This document shows, one piece after another, positions 1-6,895 of a DNA stretch of 38,945 nt; the stretch's first letter is position 1; the number at the start of each line of letters is the position of its first letter. A program made the translations under genes and the position numbers. A model generated the notes under the pieces. The model was not told the DNA's origin. It was given only the letters and a program-made list of their open reading frames with translations, and ran no database searches. Source of the DNA: an uncultured Opitutales bacterium. Its GTDB lineage: Bacteria > Verrucomicrobiota > Verrucomicrobiia > Opitutales > UBA953. Location of the stretch: NCBI GenBank assembly GCA_934675585.1, contig CAKUQY010000018.1, positions 1-38,945 on the forward strand, in the 5' to 3' direction.

Positions 1-176
1 CCAAAAAAATACTCCTAACAAAACCTAATACTACCTATGAAACCTAAGGTGCCTCAAAAAAATTAAGGCGAGAAAAAACAACGTTCCCGCGGGCAAATAT
101 CTAAACCAACTCACTCAAAACCAAATTTTATTTTGAGAAAATTTCTGTTTTCATTTATAATCCTTTTTCTATACTC
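1..176. other. AT-rich leader of the window, no gene seen
   Basis: No coding sequence is supported here. The stretch is AT-rich and holds the first copy of the dispersed 9-mer (82-90). TATAAT at 156-161 and TATACT at 170-175 are -10-like boxes just before the start codon at 177. Confidence 0.5.
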
Positions 177-785
177 ATGTGGAAGAACTGTTTTAAACGA
201 TTTTTTGATGTTTGCGCCGCTGCGGGAGCGTTGATTCTTTTGTCGCCTTTGTTGTTGATTGTGTCCGTTTGGCTGCATTTTGCGAACAAAGGCGCGGGAG
301 CGTTTTTTGTTCAGGAGCGTCCAGGAAAAGATGAAAAGATTTTTAAGCTTTACAAATTCAAATCCATGACCGACGAACGCGACGGGAACGGCAATTTGTT
401 GCCAGATGCGCAACGCATTACGCTTGCGGGGCGTTTTGTGCGCGCGACTTCGATCGACGAGCTCCCGCAGTTTTTTAATGTTTTGAAAGGTGATATGTCG
501 CTCATCGGGCCACGTCCGCTGCTGGTGCGTTATTTGCCAGCTTATCGTCCGCGGGAACGCCTGCGTCATTCGGTGCGTCCTGGAATTACGGGCTGGGCGC
601 AGGTAAACGGTCGCAATAATCTTTCGTGGGACAAAAAACTTGCGCTCGATGTCGAATACGTCGAAAACTGTTCTTTTCTTCTCGATTTAAAAATCGCTTG
701 GATGACGGTTTTAAAAGTTTTAAAAAGAAGTGATTTGCAAACTGTTTCTTCTGAAAAATATTTGGATGAAGAACGTTCCCGCTAA
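177..785 (+). CDS. PglC-like phosphoglycosyl transferase (bacterial sugar transferase)
   Basis: This 202-residue protein has the layout of small monotopic phosphoglycosyl transferases, which move a sugar-1-phosphate from a UDP-sugar onto undecaprenyl phosphate at the cytoplasmic membrane. Seen: an N-terminal KRFFDV box followed by one hydrophobic re-entrant segment (about residues 12-35), FKLYKFKSM, the catalytic-region signature SIDELPQFFNVLKGDMSLIG with PRP right after it, and RPGITGWAQVNGRN. The length matches PglC rather than the larger WbaP/WcaJ proteins with extra membrane helices. With the PglD-, PglF- and PglE-like genes downstream, the likely substrate is UDP-diNAc-bacillosamine or a similar amino sugar. 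That substrate is an inference. The end of the gene holds a dispersed 9-mer encoding Arg-Ser-Arg. Confidence 0.9.
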   Translation: MWKNCFKRFFDVCAAAGALILLSPLLLIVSVWLHFANKGAGAFFVQERPGKDEKIFKLYKFKSMTDERDGNGNLLPDAQRITLAGRFVRATSIDELPQFFNVLKGDMSLIGPRPLLVRYLPAYRPRERLRHSVRPGITGWAQVNGRNNLSWDKKLALDVEYVENCSFLLDLKIAWMTVLKVLKRSDLQTVSSEKYLDEERSR

Positions 786-794
786 TTGCTTCTT

Positions 795-817
795 GCGGGA
801 ACGCACTTCGTTCCCGC
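795..817. terminator. Hairpin made of two facing 9-mers
   Basis: GCGGGAACG (795-803) and CGTTCCCGC (809-817) form a perfect 9-bp stem around CACTT, ten bases after the stop codon at 785. No T-run follows, so it may act as a weak or Rho-assisted terminator or protect the 3' end. Confidence 0.5.
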
Positions 818-827
818 GAAAGTTGCA

Positions 828-898
828 AAGAGTTATAAAAACATTAGAAAGTTATAAAAACTTATAAAACTTGAAAAAGTTATAAAAGGTTATAAAAT
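828..898. repeat. Iteron-like TTATAAAA repeats, block 1
   Basis: About five copies of [G/C]TTATAAAA lie in the 80 bp before the ATPase start at 905. A second block with the same units lies after that gene. They could be repeated binding sites or stacked -10-like boxes; which is unknown. Confidence 0.6.
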
Positions 899-904
899 GA
901 ATTT

Positions 905-1939
905 ATGAAGAATCCTTTTTCGTTGATTTTTGGCAAAGAGCCGCTTAATCCTATCAATCGCACAACGCAGATAAATGAGCTCATTGACGATTTTTTGTCG
1001 GAAACTCCTTCGAGTCAGGTTTATATGATTACGGGCGTTTGCGGTTCGGGGAAGACGGTAGCTTTGACTACGCTTTCAAACACTTTTAGGGAAAAGAGTG
1101 ATTGGATTGTGCTTGATTTGAATCCAGGACGCGATTTGTTGCAGGCAATGGGTGCAGAGCTTTGCAATCGAAAAAATCTTATTGAGATTTTTAAGGCGGC
1201 GAATTTGAATTTATCCATTTTTGGTATTGGTTTTAATATTCGTAGCGAGCCGCCGATTAGCGATGTCGTTGTCGCGCTTGAAAAAATGCTAGCGGAGTTA
1301 ACCCGAAAAGGCAAAAAAATTTTGATCACGATTGACGAAGTTTCCAATAGTCGATTTTTGCGCGAATTTATCAGTCAGTATCAAATTTTTGTTCGTAAAA
1401 ATTTTAATGTATTTTTGTTGATGATAGGGCTTTACGAAAATATTTACGAATTGCAGAACGAAAAAACGCTAACATTTTTGTATCGGGCTCCCAAACTTGA
1501 ATTAAAACCGCTTAATATTGTTCTTATCGCTGAAAAATATAAAGAAATTTTTAATCTTGACGACCAAAAAGCTCTGGAAATGGCGAAAGTTACCAAAGGT
1601 TATCCGTTCGCGTTTCAAGTTTTGGGTTATCTTTGTTTTAAAAATAAAATTGTCTGGGAAAAAGCGTTGCCAGAATTCGACGCTTGTCTTGAAGAATATG
1701 TTTATGAAAAGATTTGGAGTGAACTTTCTGAAAAAGATCGCGAGATTTTAATGGTAATGTGCACGACAAATGAAACTAAAATTAATAAAATTAGAGAAGG
1801 TGATAATATTACGTCGGGAACGTTTTCCGTTTATCGTAAGCGCTTGATAAAAAAAGGCATCGTTTACGCGCCCAATTACGGATATTTGGACTTTATTTTG
1901 CTGCGTTTTCGTGAATTCGTTTTGCGCAATATTGATTAA
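905..1939 (+). CDS. AAA/P-loop ATPase of unknown role
   Basis: This 344-residue cytoplasmic protein resembles ORC/STAND-type ATPases. Walker A is GVCGSGKT near residue 43-50 and Walker B is ILITIDEV near residue 139-146. The region after about residue 270 looks like a winged-helix end (SELSEKDREILMVM, then a basic RKRLIKKGIVY segment) and the protein ends LLRFREFVLRNID. No transporter or nuclease motif is visible. The gene sits between two blocks of TTATAAAA repeats, and a decayed copy of its C-terminus lies at 3542-3655. It interrupts the glycan genes, carries almost no dispersed 9-mer and looks like an accessory gene. Function is not assigned. Confidence 0.8.
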   Translation: MKNPFSLIFGKEPLNPINRTTQINELIDDFLSETPSSQVYMITGVCGSGKTVALTTLSNTFREKSDWIVLDLNPGRDLLQAMGAELCNRKNLIEIFKAANLNLSIFGIGFNIRSEPPISDVVVALEKMLAELTRKGKKILITIDEVSNSRFLREFISQYQIFVRKNFNVFLLMIGLYENIYELQNEKTLTFLYRAPKLELKPLNIVLIAEKYKEIFNLDDQKALEMAKVTKGYPFAFQVLGYLCFKNKIVWEKALPEFDACLEEYVYEKIWSELSEKDREILMVMCTTNETKINKIREGDNITSGTFSVYRKRLIKKGIVYAPNYGYLDFILLRFREFVLRNID

Positions 1940-1978
1940 ATTATTCTAATTGTTTTTGTTTTTCGCGGGAGCGCGACA

Positions 1979-2030
1979 ACTTATAAAAAGTTATAAAAGT
2001 TTTCAAAAGTTATAAAAACTTATAAATCTT
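1979..2030. repeat. Iteron-like TTATAAAA repeats, block 2
   Basis: About four further TTATAAA units in the spacer after the first ATPase, matching block 1 at 828-898. The two blocks bracket the gene at 905-1939. Confidence 0.55.
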
Positions 2031-2038
2031 GAAAATTT

Positions 2039-2099
2039 TGCGTTCCCGCGCGTGGATTTCGTGTAAAATTTGCAAATTTTACTCTGGTTTTCGTGTAAA
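2039..2099 (+). repeat. 61-bp direct repeat, copy 1, with a 20-bp perfect palindrome
   Basis: This 61-bp sequence is repeated at 3671-3731 with one mismatch (C2049/T3681). It begins with a 9-mer-type box and holds the perfect palindrome GTAAAATTTGCAAATTTTAC at 2063-2082, then CTGGTTTTCGTGTAAA. A third partial unit (CTGGATTTCGTGTAAAC) follows near 2115-2131. The palindrome looks like a repressor operator or a replication/transposition site. It precedes the ATPase gene at 2194. Confidence 0.8.
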
Positions 2100-2193
2100 A
2101 ACGGCGTAAAAAAGTCTGGATTTCGTGTAAACAAAACTTGAAAATCGCTTTGAACTTGTGTTATTATGTGTTCCCGAGAAAGATTTTTTGATA

Positions 2194-3528
2194 ATGATTT
2201 ATTTGCGAAGAAAATTTGATCAGGTTTTAGCGTCTTGGAAACTTTCGCAAGATCGCTTGCCGATTATTTTGCGAGGAGCGCGTCAGGTTGGAAAAACGGA
2301 AACGATTTTACACTTTGCGAAAAATAATTATTCTCAAATCGTTTATGTCAATTTTGCTTCTTCTCCTAAATTTAAGAGAGTTATTGAGAATGGTTATGAG
2401 CCAGATTCTGTTTTAAAAACGCTTTCTTTTTTGGAGCCGTCTTTTAAGTTTGTTTCTGGGGAAACGTTGTTATTTTTTGATGAAATCCAAGAATTTCCTG
2501 ACATTACAACGACATTAAAGTTTTTTAAAATTGATGGGCGTTACGATGTCATTTGTAGCGGTTCGCTTTTGGGTGTGCAATATTCAAAAATTGAAAGTCA
2601 AAGCGTGGGTTATAAGCTCGAATACGAAATGCGTTCTTTGGATTTTGAGGAATATCTTTGGGCGCAAGGTTATGACGATGAGTTTATTCGGGATATTTTA
2701 GTTCATATGATCGAACGAAGAGTATTTTCACAGCTCGAGTGGGAACGTTATCATTCGTTGTTTATGGATTATGTAGTTGTCGGTGGAATGCCAGCCGTTG
2801 TTCGCGACTTTGTTGAGCAAAAGAATTTTTCACAGACGCGCTTACTTCAAGAACAAATTGTGCGTGGTTATTATTACGATATTGTCAAATATTCTGAGAA
2901 TATTGTTGATAAGAAGCGCATTACGGAAGTTTTTAAGCATGTTGTCCCTACACTTGCAAAAGAATATAAGCGTTTTCAATTGTCCGCGATTTCAAAATCC
3001 GCGCGTTCCCGTGAATATGCGGGTTGCGTGCAACGGCTTATTGATGCGGGCGTTGTGTTGCCATGTTATTGTTTGAATTTTCCAGAATTGCCTTTGCGAG
3101 GTAATTATGACGCTGCAAAATATAAACTTTATGTTGCGGACACGGGGCTTTTAATTTCGATGCTCGACAAAGAAAGTCAAGAAGATTTGCGGGTAAATAA
3201 AAATTTGGGAACTTACAAAGGTGCGATTTATGAAAATTTTGTTGCGGAAGCGTTTATAAAATCTGGTTTAGAACTTTATTATTACAAGCGCGATAAGCCC
3301 GCAATCGAGGAAGATTTTTTTGTGCGAACGACAAAAAATCTCGTTCCCGTAGAAGTTAAATCTAATAAAAATCAATCGGCTTCGTTAAGAACGCTCGTTG
3401 AATCGAATCATTATCCACAAATTACTTGGGGAATTAAGTTGTCTCAACAAAATATTGACGAGGCAGATGGAATTGTGACATTTCCTTATTTTTGTGCTTT
3501 TTTAATTGAACGTTGGCTTCATTTGTAG
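2194..3528 (+). CDS. AAA ATPase with C-terminal DUF4143 domain
   Basis: The family is known: an N-terminal AAA_14-type ATPase plus a C-terminal DUF4143 domain resembling a nuclease fold, common in accessory regions of gut bacteria, with function unproven. Seen: Walker A GARQVGKT near residue 29-36, Walker B LLFFDEIQ, the sensor-like ICSGSLLG, the mid-protein YVVVGGMPAVV, KLYVADTGLL, YENFVAEAF, and the late EEDFF...VPVEVKS segment, where E and K fit the nuclease-like D/ExK core. I chose the ATG at 2194 because MIYLRRKFD is the usual start of this family; an upstream in-frame TTG at 2158 only adds a tail. The gene lies between the two copies of the 61-bp palindromic repeat. Confidence 0.9.
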   Translation: MIYLRRKFDQVLASWKLSQDRLPIILRGARQVGKTETILHFAKNNYSQIVYVNFASSPKFKRVIENGYEPDSVLKTLSFLEPSFKFVSGETLLFFDEIQEFPDITTTLKFFKIDGRYDVICSGSLLGVQYSKIESQSVGYKLEYEMRSLDFEEYLWAQGYDDEFIRDILVHMIERRVFSQLEWERYHSLFMDYVVVGGMPAVVRDFVEQKNFSQTRLLQEQIVRGYYYDIVKYSENIVDKKRITEVFKHVVPTLAKEYKRFQLSAISKSARSREYAGCVQRLIDAGVVLPCYCLNFPELPLRGNYDAAKYKLYVADTGLLISMLDKESQEDLRVNKNLGTYKGAIYENFVAEAFIKSGLELYYYKRDKPAIEEDFFVRTTKNLVPVEVKSNKNQSASLRTLVESNHYPQITWGIKLSQQNIDEADGIVTFPYFCAFLIERWLHL

Positions 3529-3541
3529 CGATTTTAAAATG

Positions 3542-3655
3542 ATGAAAAAATTGAATTTATCAAAATCTTTGTCGCGTTTTTGTTCGTGTGTTACTTTTTA
3601 CAACGGTTTTGTTTTGCCGCGCTTTCGTGAATTTATCTTGCGCAATGTAGATTGA
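3542..3655 (+). pseudogene. Remnant of a second copy of the 905-1939 ATPase (C-terminus)
   Basis: A 37-codon open frame from ATG 3542 ends FVLPRFREFILRNVD, closely matching the last residues of the ATPase at 905-1939 (FILLRFREFVLRNID). DNA similarity is visible over about 3611-3655. Upstream of that the resemblance fades. It is best read as the end of a lost paralogue, placed just before the second 61-bp repeat. Whether the small frame is translated is unknown. Confidence 0.7.
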
Positions 3656-3670
3656 GTTGAAAAAGTAATG

Positions 3671-3731
3671 TGCGTTCCCGTGCGTGGATTTCGTGTAAAA
3701 TTTGCAAATTTTACTCTGGTTTTCGTGTAAA
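3671..3731 (+). repeat. 61-bp direct repeat, copy 2, with a 20-bp perfect palindrome
   Basis: This is the second copy of the repeat at 2039-2099, with the same palindrome at 3695-3714. It lies 89 bp before the acetyltransferase start at 3820, so if it is an operator it could also act on the glycan genes downstream. Confidence 0.8.
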
Positions 3732-3819
3732 CGCATAAATAAAGGATGAAATTTTATTTAAATCTTGCGAGAAGTTGAAAAATAGAACAAACTTTATCTT
3801 AACTTATATTTTTATAGGA

Positions 3820-4575
3820 ATGGAAATATCAGCTTCGAAATCAAAAAAAACGACTACTTATATTTATGGCGCGAGTGGTCATGGGAAGGTTGTTTTTGAT
3901 ATTTTGAGGTCGCAGGGAGTGAATGTTGGCGCTTTTTTTGATGATAGAGATTGCGTTCCCGCGATGTTTTGTGGCGTTCCCGTTTTACGTTTTGACGATC
4001 AGAAAGCGATCAAGGGACAAATTATTGTTGCGATCGGAGATGCGGAATTGCGTGAAAAAATTGTAAAAAAAATTGAGTTCGCGGGAACGATGGAGTTTAT
4101 AAGTGCTATTCATACTTCCGCAGTTGTTTCTCCAAGCGTAGAAATCGCAGAGGGAACAGTTTTAATGGCAGGAACAGTTGTCAACGCGGGAACGCATATT
4201 GGAAAACATGTGATCGTAAATACAAACGCCTCTGTAGATCACGATTGTGTCATTGGAGACTTCGTGCATATTGCCCCTGGTGCTACAATTTGCGGAAATG
4301 TTGTAATTGGCAAAAAAACGTGGATCGGTGCGGGAACAACAATTATTCAAGGGAAACATATCGGGGAAAATTCATTCTTGGGCGCGGGAGCGGTTATTAT
4401 TTCCAATGTCCCAAATAATGCGTTATTTGTTGGAAATCCCGCTAAATTTTTAAGGGCTACCCCCCCCCCCCCCCCCCCCCCATTCCGGGGAAAAGTAAAA
4501 TTTCCTGAAACGTCCGCGTTCCCGCCGCGTTTCTTCGCTGCTGATTTTTGCGGCGAAAGGAGGCTTGCCGCATGA
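3820..4575 (+). CDS. PglD/NeuD-like sugar O/N-acetyltransferase with tract-dependent tail
   Basis: Acetyl-CoA-dependent acyltransferases of this family have a small Rossmann-like N-terminal domain followed by a left-handed beta-helix. Seen: YIYGASGHGKVV at the start, hexapeptide-type repeats over about residues 105-195, the catalytic-region NTNASVDHDCVIGDFVHIAPG, and the family's usual end GNPAKFLR near residue 211. In a bacillosamine pathway it would acetylate the 4-amino group of the UDP-sugar. After the family end the frame runs through C22 (4460-4481) and adds about 35 residues. Its TGA then overlaps the next ATG (ATGA at 4572-4575), so the present tract length couples translation to the acyltransferase. 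The two other frames stop within 5-8 codons of the tract. The start at 3820 fits the conserved N-terminus and follows TATATT and TATAGG boxes. Confidence 0.9.
   Translation: MEISASKSKKTTTYIYGASGHGKVVFDILRSQGVNVGAFFDDRDCVPAMFCGVPVLRFDDQKAIKGQIIVAIGDAELREKIVKKIEFAGTMEFISAIHTSAVVSPSVEIAEGTVLMAGTVVNAGTHIGKHVIVNTNASVDHDCVIGDFVHIAPGATICGNVVIGKKTWIGAGTTIIQGKHIGENSFLGAGAVIISNVPNNALFVGNPAKFLRATPPPPPPPFRGKVKFPETSAFPPRFFAADFCGERRLAA
4460..4481. repeat. C22 homopolymer tract (phase-variable site 1)
   Basis: Twenty-two C residues at the 3' end of the acetyltransferase. On the minus strand this is AATG(22)TAG. Tract length decides which of three tails the protein has and whether its stop overlaps the acyltransferase start. 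Confidence 0.9.
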
Positions 4576-5541
4576 ATTTTGTAAGTTTCATTCGGTTTGT
4601 CGCGGCGGTGCTGATTACGAATTCGCACTTTGACGAGCTTTACCCTGCAGGCTTTTCATGGATGTCGACGGGCGGGGCGCTCGGGAACGCGCTTTTCTTT
4701 TTTGTTTCCGGGTGGACGTTGTATTTGAGCCGGCGTTCGAATTTCGCCGAATGGATTGCGCGGCGCTACTCGCGCATTTTTCCGAGCGCGTGGATTTTTT
4801 ATCTTTGCGTGATTGCGGCAGGCGCGGGAACGTATGCCGCGGCGGATTTTCTCACACTTTCGTCGCATTGGTTTCTCAACGCGATCGTCGTTTTTTATCC
4901 GGCGTTTTTCTTCATCACGAAATTTTTTGAAAAACGTCTGCCATGGATTATTGCACTGACGGCAATTCCGCTTGCGGCGACGTTTTTCGCGCTCCCGCAC
5001 GAAAGCTACATCTTGGAATCGGGAACGCTAAATCTCCGCTGGTATGCCTATTTTGCAATCATGCTTTTGGGAGCGTTCGCCGCGCGCAATCGCGAAACGC
5101 TTTTCGGCGGGAACGCTCCGGCGAAACGGAAACGTATAATCCTTGAAATGGGGGGGGGGGGGTATAACGTGCCTCGCCGCGCATTATTTGGTGCAGTGGG
5201 CGACGCCGCGTTTCGGCGTTCCCGAAATTCAGTTGGCGGCTCCGATTTTTCTCGCGGGCGCGACATTTTGTTTTTTCTTCGCCGCGCGGGAGCTTTGTCG
5301 GGCGGTTGCGTTCCCGGAGTTTTTGCAAAAACCGATTGCGGCGCTTTCCGGTCTGACACTGGAAATTTACCTTGTGCAATTTCTGATTATCGATTGTTGC
5401 GCGGATTTTCCGTTCCCGGCGGGTTTTCTCGGTGCGGCGGTGCTGATTGCTTCATCGGCGTTCGTGCTCAATCGCGTTGCCGGGACGCTGCGGGAAATTT
5501 TCTTCGATTCTGCGGAAGGTCTCATGCCGCAGCGAAAATGA
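4572..5541 (+). CDS. Acyltransferase-3-like membrane protein, frameshifted (OFF) by G13
   Basis: The start has a strong Shine-Dalgarno (AAAGGAGG at 4557-4564). The product begins MNFVSFIRFVAAVLITNSHFD, which resembles the start of acyltransferase-3 proteins, integral membrane enzymes that O-acetylate or otherwise acylate surface sugars. Several hydrophobic helices follow, with RRYSRIFPSAWIFYLCVI as a typical early segment. The frame from 4572 loses meaning after the G13 tract at 5150-5162, while the next frame carries further membrane helices (APIFLAGATFCFFFAAREL, LEIYLVQFLIID) to a stop at 5541. Removing one G, or adding two, joins the halves into about 322 residues, a normal family length. 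The sequenced state is therefore OFF, producing a wrong tail to 5573. A sequencing slip in the tract is the alternative. Confidence 0.82.
5150..5162. repeat. G13 homopolymer tract (phase-variable site 2, OFF)
   Basis: Thirteen G residues in the middle of the acyltransferase gene, in the context AATG(13)TATAAC. Twelve or fifteen G would restore the full reading frame. Confidence 0.9.
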
Positions 5542-5569
5542 TTTTTGAACCGAAATTTGCTTTTGCTTT

Positions 5570-6895
5570 ATGAAAATGAAAACGAAAACGAAAAACGATT
5601 CCCTGAATTGGCGCTACGTGCTTTATCGCGTTGCGGATTGTCTGCGAAACGGGGGGGGGGGGTATGCGCGATTTCGCCGCGTGCTTTCCGTGTTGCGCGG
5701 TGAGAGGACGGTCGATTCCGATCCGTTGAAAAAAATTCTTTCGTGGGCGGTAAAAAACGTGGAGTTTTACGAAGCATATTCCGATTATCGAGGGCTCGCC
5801 GATTTCCCCGTCGTGAACAAGGCGGTGATTCGGAACAACGGCGCGCGCATGCTCGCGCACGGATTTGACCCGGCGAAGCAGTATCGCGTCTCGACGTCAG
5901 GCTCCACGGGAACGCCGTTCGTCGTTTATCACGATGCGGAGAAACGGCGGCAGGCGGCGGCGGACACAATGGCGTTTTCCGAATTTGCCGGCTATCGCTT
6001 CGGAACGCGGCTGTATTACGTTCGCGCGTGGGATTGTGTTCCTGTAAGGGGCGGTTGGTATTCCAAATTGCGCAACATCGTGTGCGTCAACAATCGTGAA
6101 AATTCAGCGGCGTATTTTCGGCGTTTTCTGGAAATGCTCGAACAAGATCCCTCGGAAAAATCCGTGCTGATTTACGCATCGACGTTGACGGAGCTTTGGC
6201 GCTACATGAAAACGAACGGCGTGGAAACTTCGGCGAAAGTCAGCGTTTTCATCACGATGTCGGAAGCATTGCCGGACGATGTGCGCCGCGGGATTGCGAA
6301 GCGGTTCGGCACGCCGGTCGTGTCTCGCTATTCGGATTGCGAGTGCGGGCTGATTGCGCAACAGCTCCCGGGGGAAAGCGATTACCGCGTGAACGAGGCG
6401 AGTTTTCATGTCGAAGTGCTGAAGCTCGATGCCGACGTTCCTGCCGCTTTCGGCGAGCTCGGGCGCATCGTCGTCACGGATCTCTACAACTTCGCCATGC
6501 CGATGATTCGTTATGATACCAGCGATCTGGGCGTGGCGGAAAAACGCGGGAACGCGTTGGTGCTCAGTCGCGTCGAAGGACGAAAAAGCGACTGCATTTA
6601 CGCGACGAACGGCGCACCGATTTCGTATCACGTTTTTACGAATTCGATAAGAACGTTCGACGAAGTCGTGCAGTATCAAGTCATTCAGAACACTGCGCGG
6701 GATTATGTCTTGAAGCTGAATCTCGGCGGAGAGGCGTTCCCGCGGGAGCGCGAGCTTGAGGAAATGCTGAAATCCTATCTCGGCGCGGACGCGACGCTGA
6801 AAATCGAATACGTGGACGAAATCCCCGTGCTCGCGTCGGGGAAGCGACGCACCCTTGTAAATCATTTTTTTGAAAAGAACGAAAAACAAAGATGA
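5570..6895 (+). CDS. PaaK/CapK-like adenylate-forming ligase, in frame (ON)
   Basis: This 441-residue protein belongs to the phenylacetate-CoA-ligase-like branch of AMP-forming enzymes, often found in capsule and O-antigen loci (CapK), where the true substrate is usually unknown. Seen: the phosphate-binding loop STSGSTGTPF near residue 107-116, ITMSEALP, SRYSDCECGLIAQQ, and the adenylate-binding PMIRYDTSDLG near residue 308-318. A C-terminal DEIPVLASGKRR segment carries the conserved late Lys region. G12 at 5651-5662 encodes four glycines after about 27 codons and keeps the frame open, so the gene is ON here. The start is 28 bp after the acyltransferase frame end and the stop overlaps the next ATG. 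It may activate a carboxylic acid for transfer to the glycan. Confidence 0.88.
   Translation: MKMKTKTKNDSLNWRYVLYRVADCLRNGGGGYARFRRVLSVLRGERTVDSDPLKKILSWAVKNVEFYEAYSDYRGLADFPVVNKAVIRNNGARMLAHGFDPAKQYRVSTSGSTGTPFVVYHDAEKRRQAAADTMAFSEFAGYRFGTRLYYVRAWDCVPVRGGWYSKLRNIVCVNNRENSAAYFRRFLEMLEQDPSEKSVLIYASTLTELWRYMKTNGVETSAKVSVFITMSEALPDDVRRGIAKRFGTPVVSRYSDCECGLIAQQLPGESDYRVNEASFHVEVLKLDADVPAAFGELGRIVVTDLYNFAMPMIRYDTSDLGVAEKRGNALVLSRVEGRKSDCIYATNGAPISYHVFTNSIRTFDEVVQYQVIQNTARDYVLKLNLGGEAFPRERELEEMLKSYLGADATLKIEYVDEIPVLASGKRRTLVNHFFEKNEKQR
5651..5662. repeat. G12 homopolymer tract (phase-variable site 3, ON)
   Basis: Twelve G residues near the 5' end of the ligase gene, context AACG(12)TATGCG. Loss or gain of one G would abolish all conserved motifs downstream. 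Confidence 0.9.

Noticed and set aside
905..1939. Reading the iteron-flanked ATPase as a plasmid replication initiator
   Set aside because: No Rep motif, partition pair or origin-like region is present, and all surroundings are chromosomal.
3746..3778. Ten-codon frame starting at ATG 3746 after AAAGG
   Set aside because: Too short and without any resemblance; it could be a leader peptide but nothing supports that.
4460..4481. Polyproline tails of the acetyltransferase and ATP-grasp proteins as functional domains
   Set aside because: The tails are produced only by homopolymer C tracts after the family end, and their sequence changes with tract length.
5048..5359. Long open frames opposite the acyltransferase and ligase genes (several of 100-260 codons on the minus strand, for example 6104-6889)
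   Set aside because: They are shadows of GC-rich coding sequence, full of Arg and Pro, with no family motif and no start signal.
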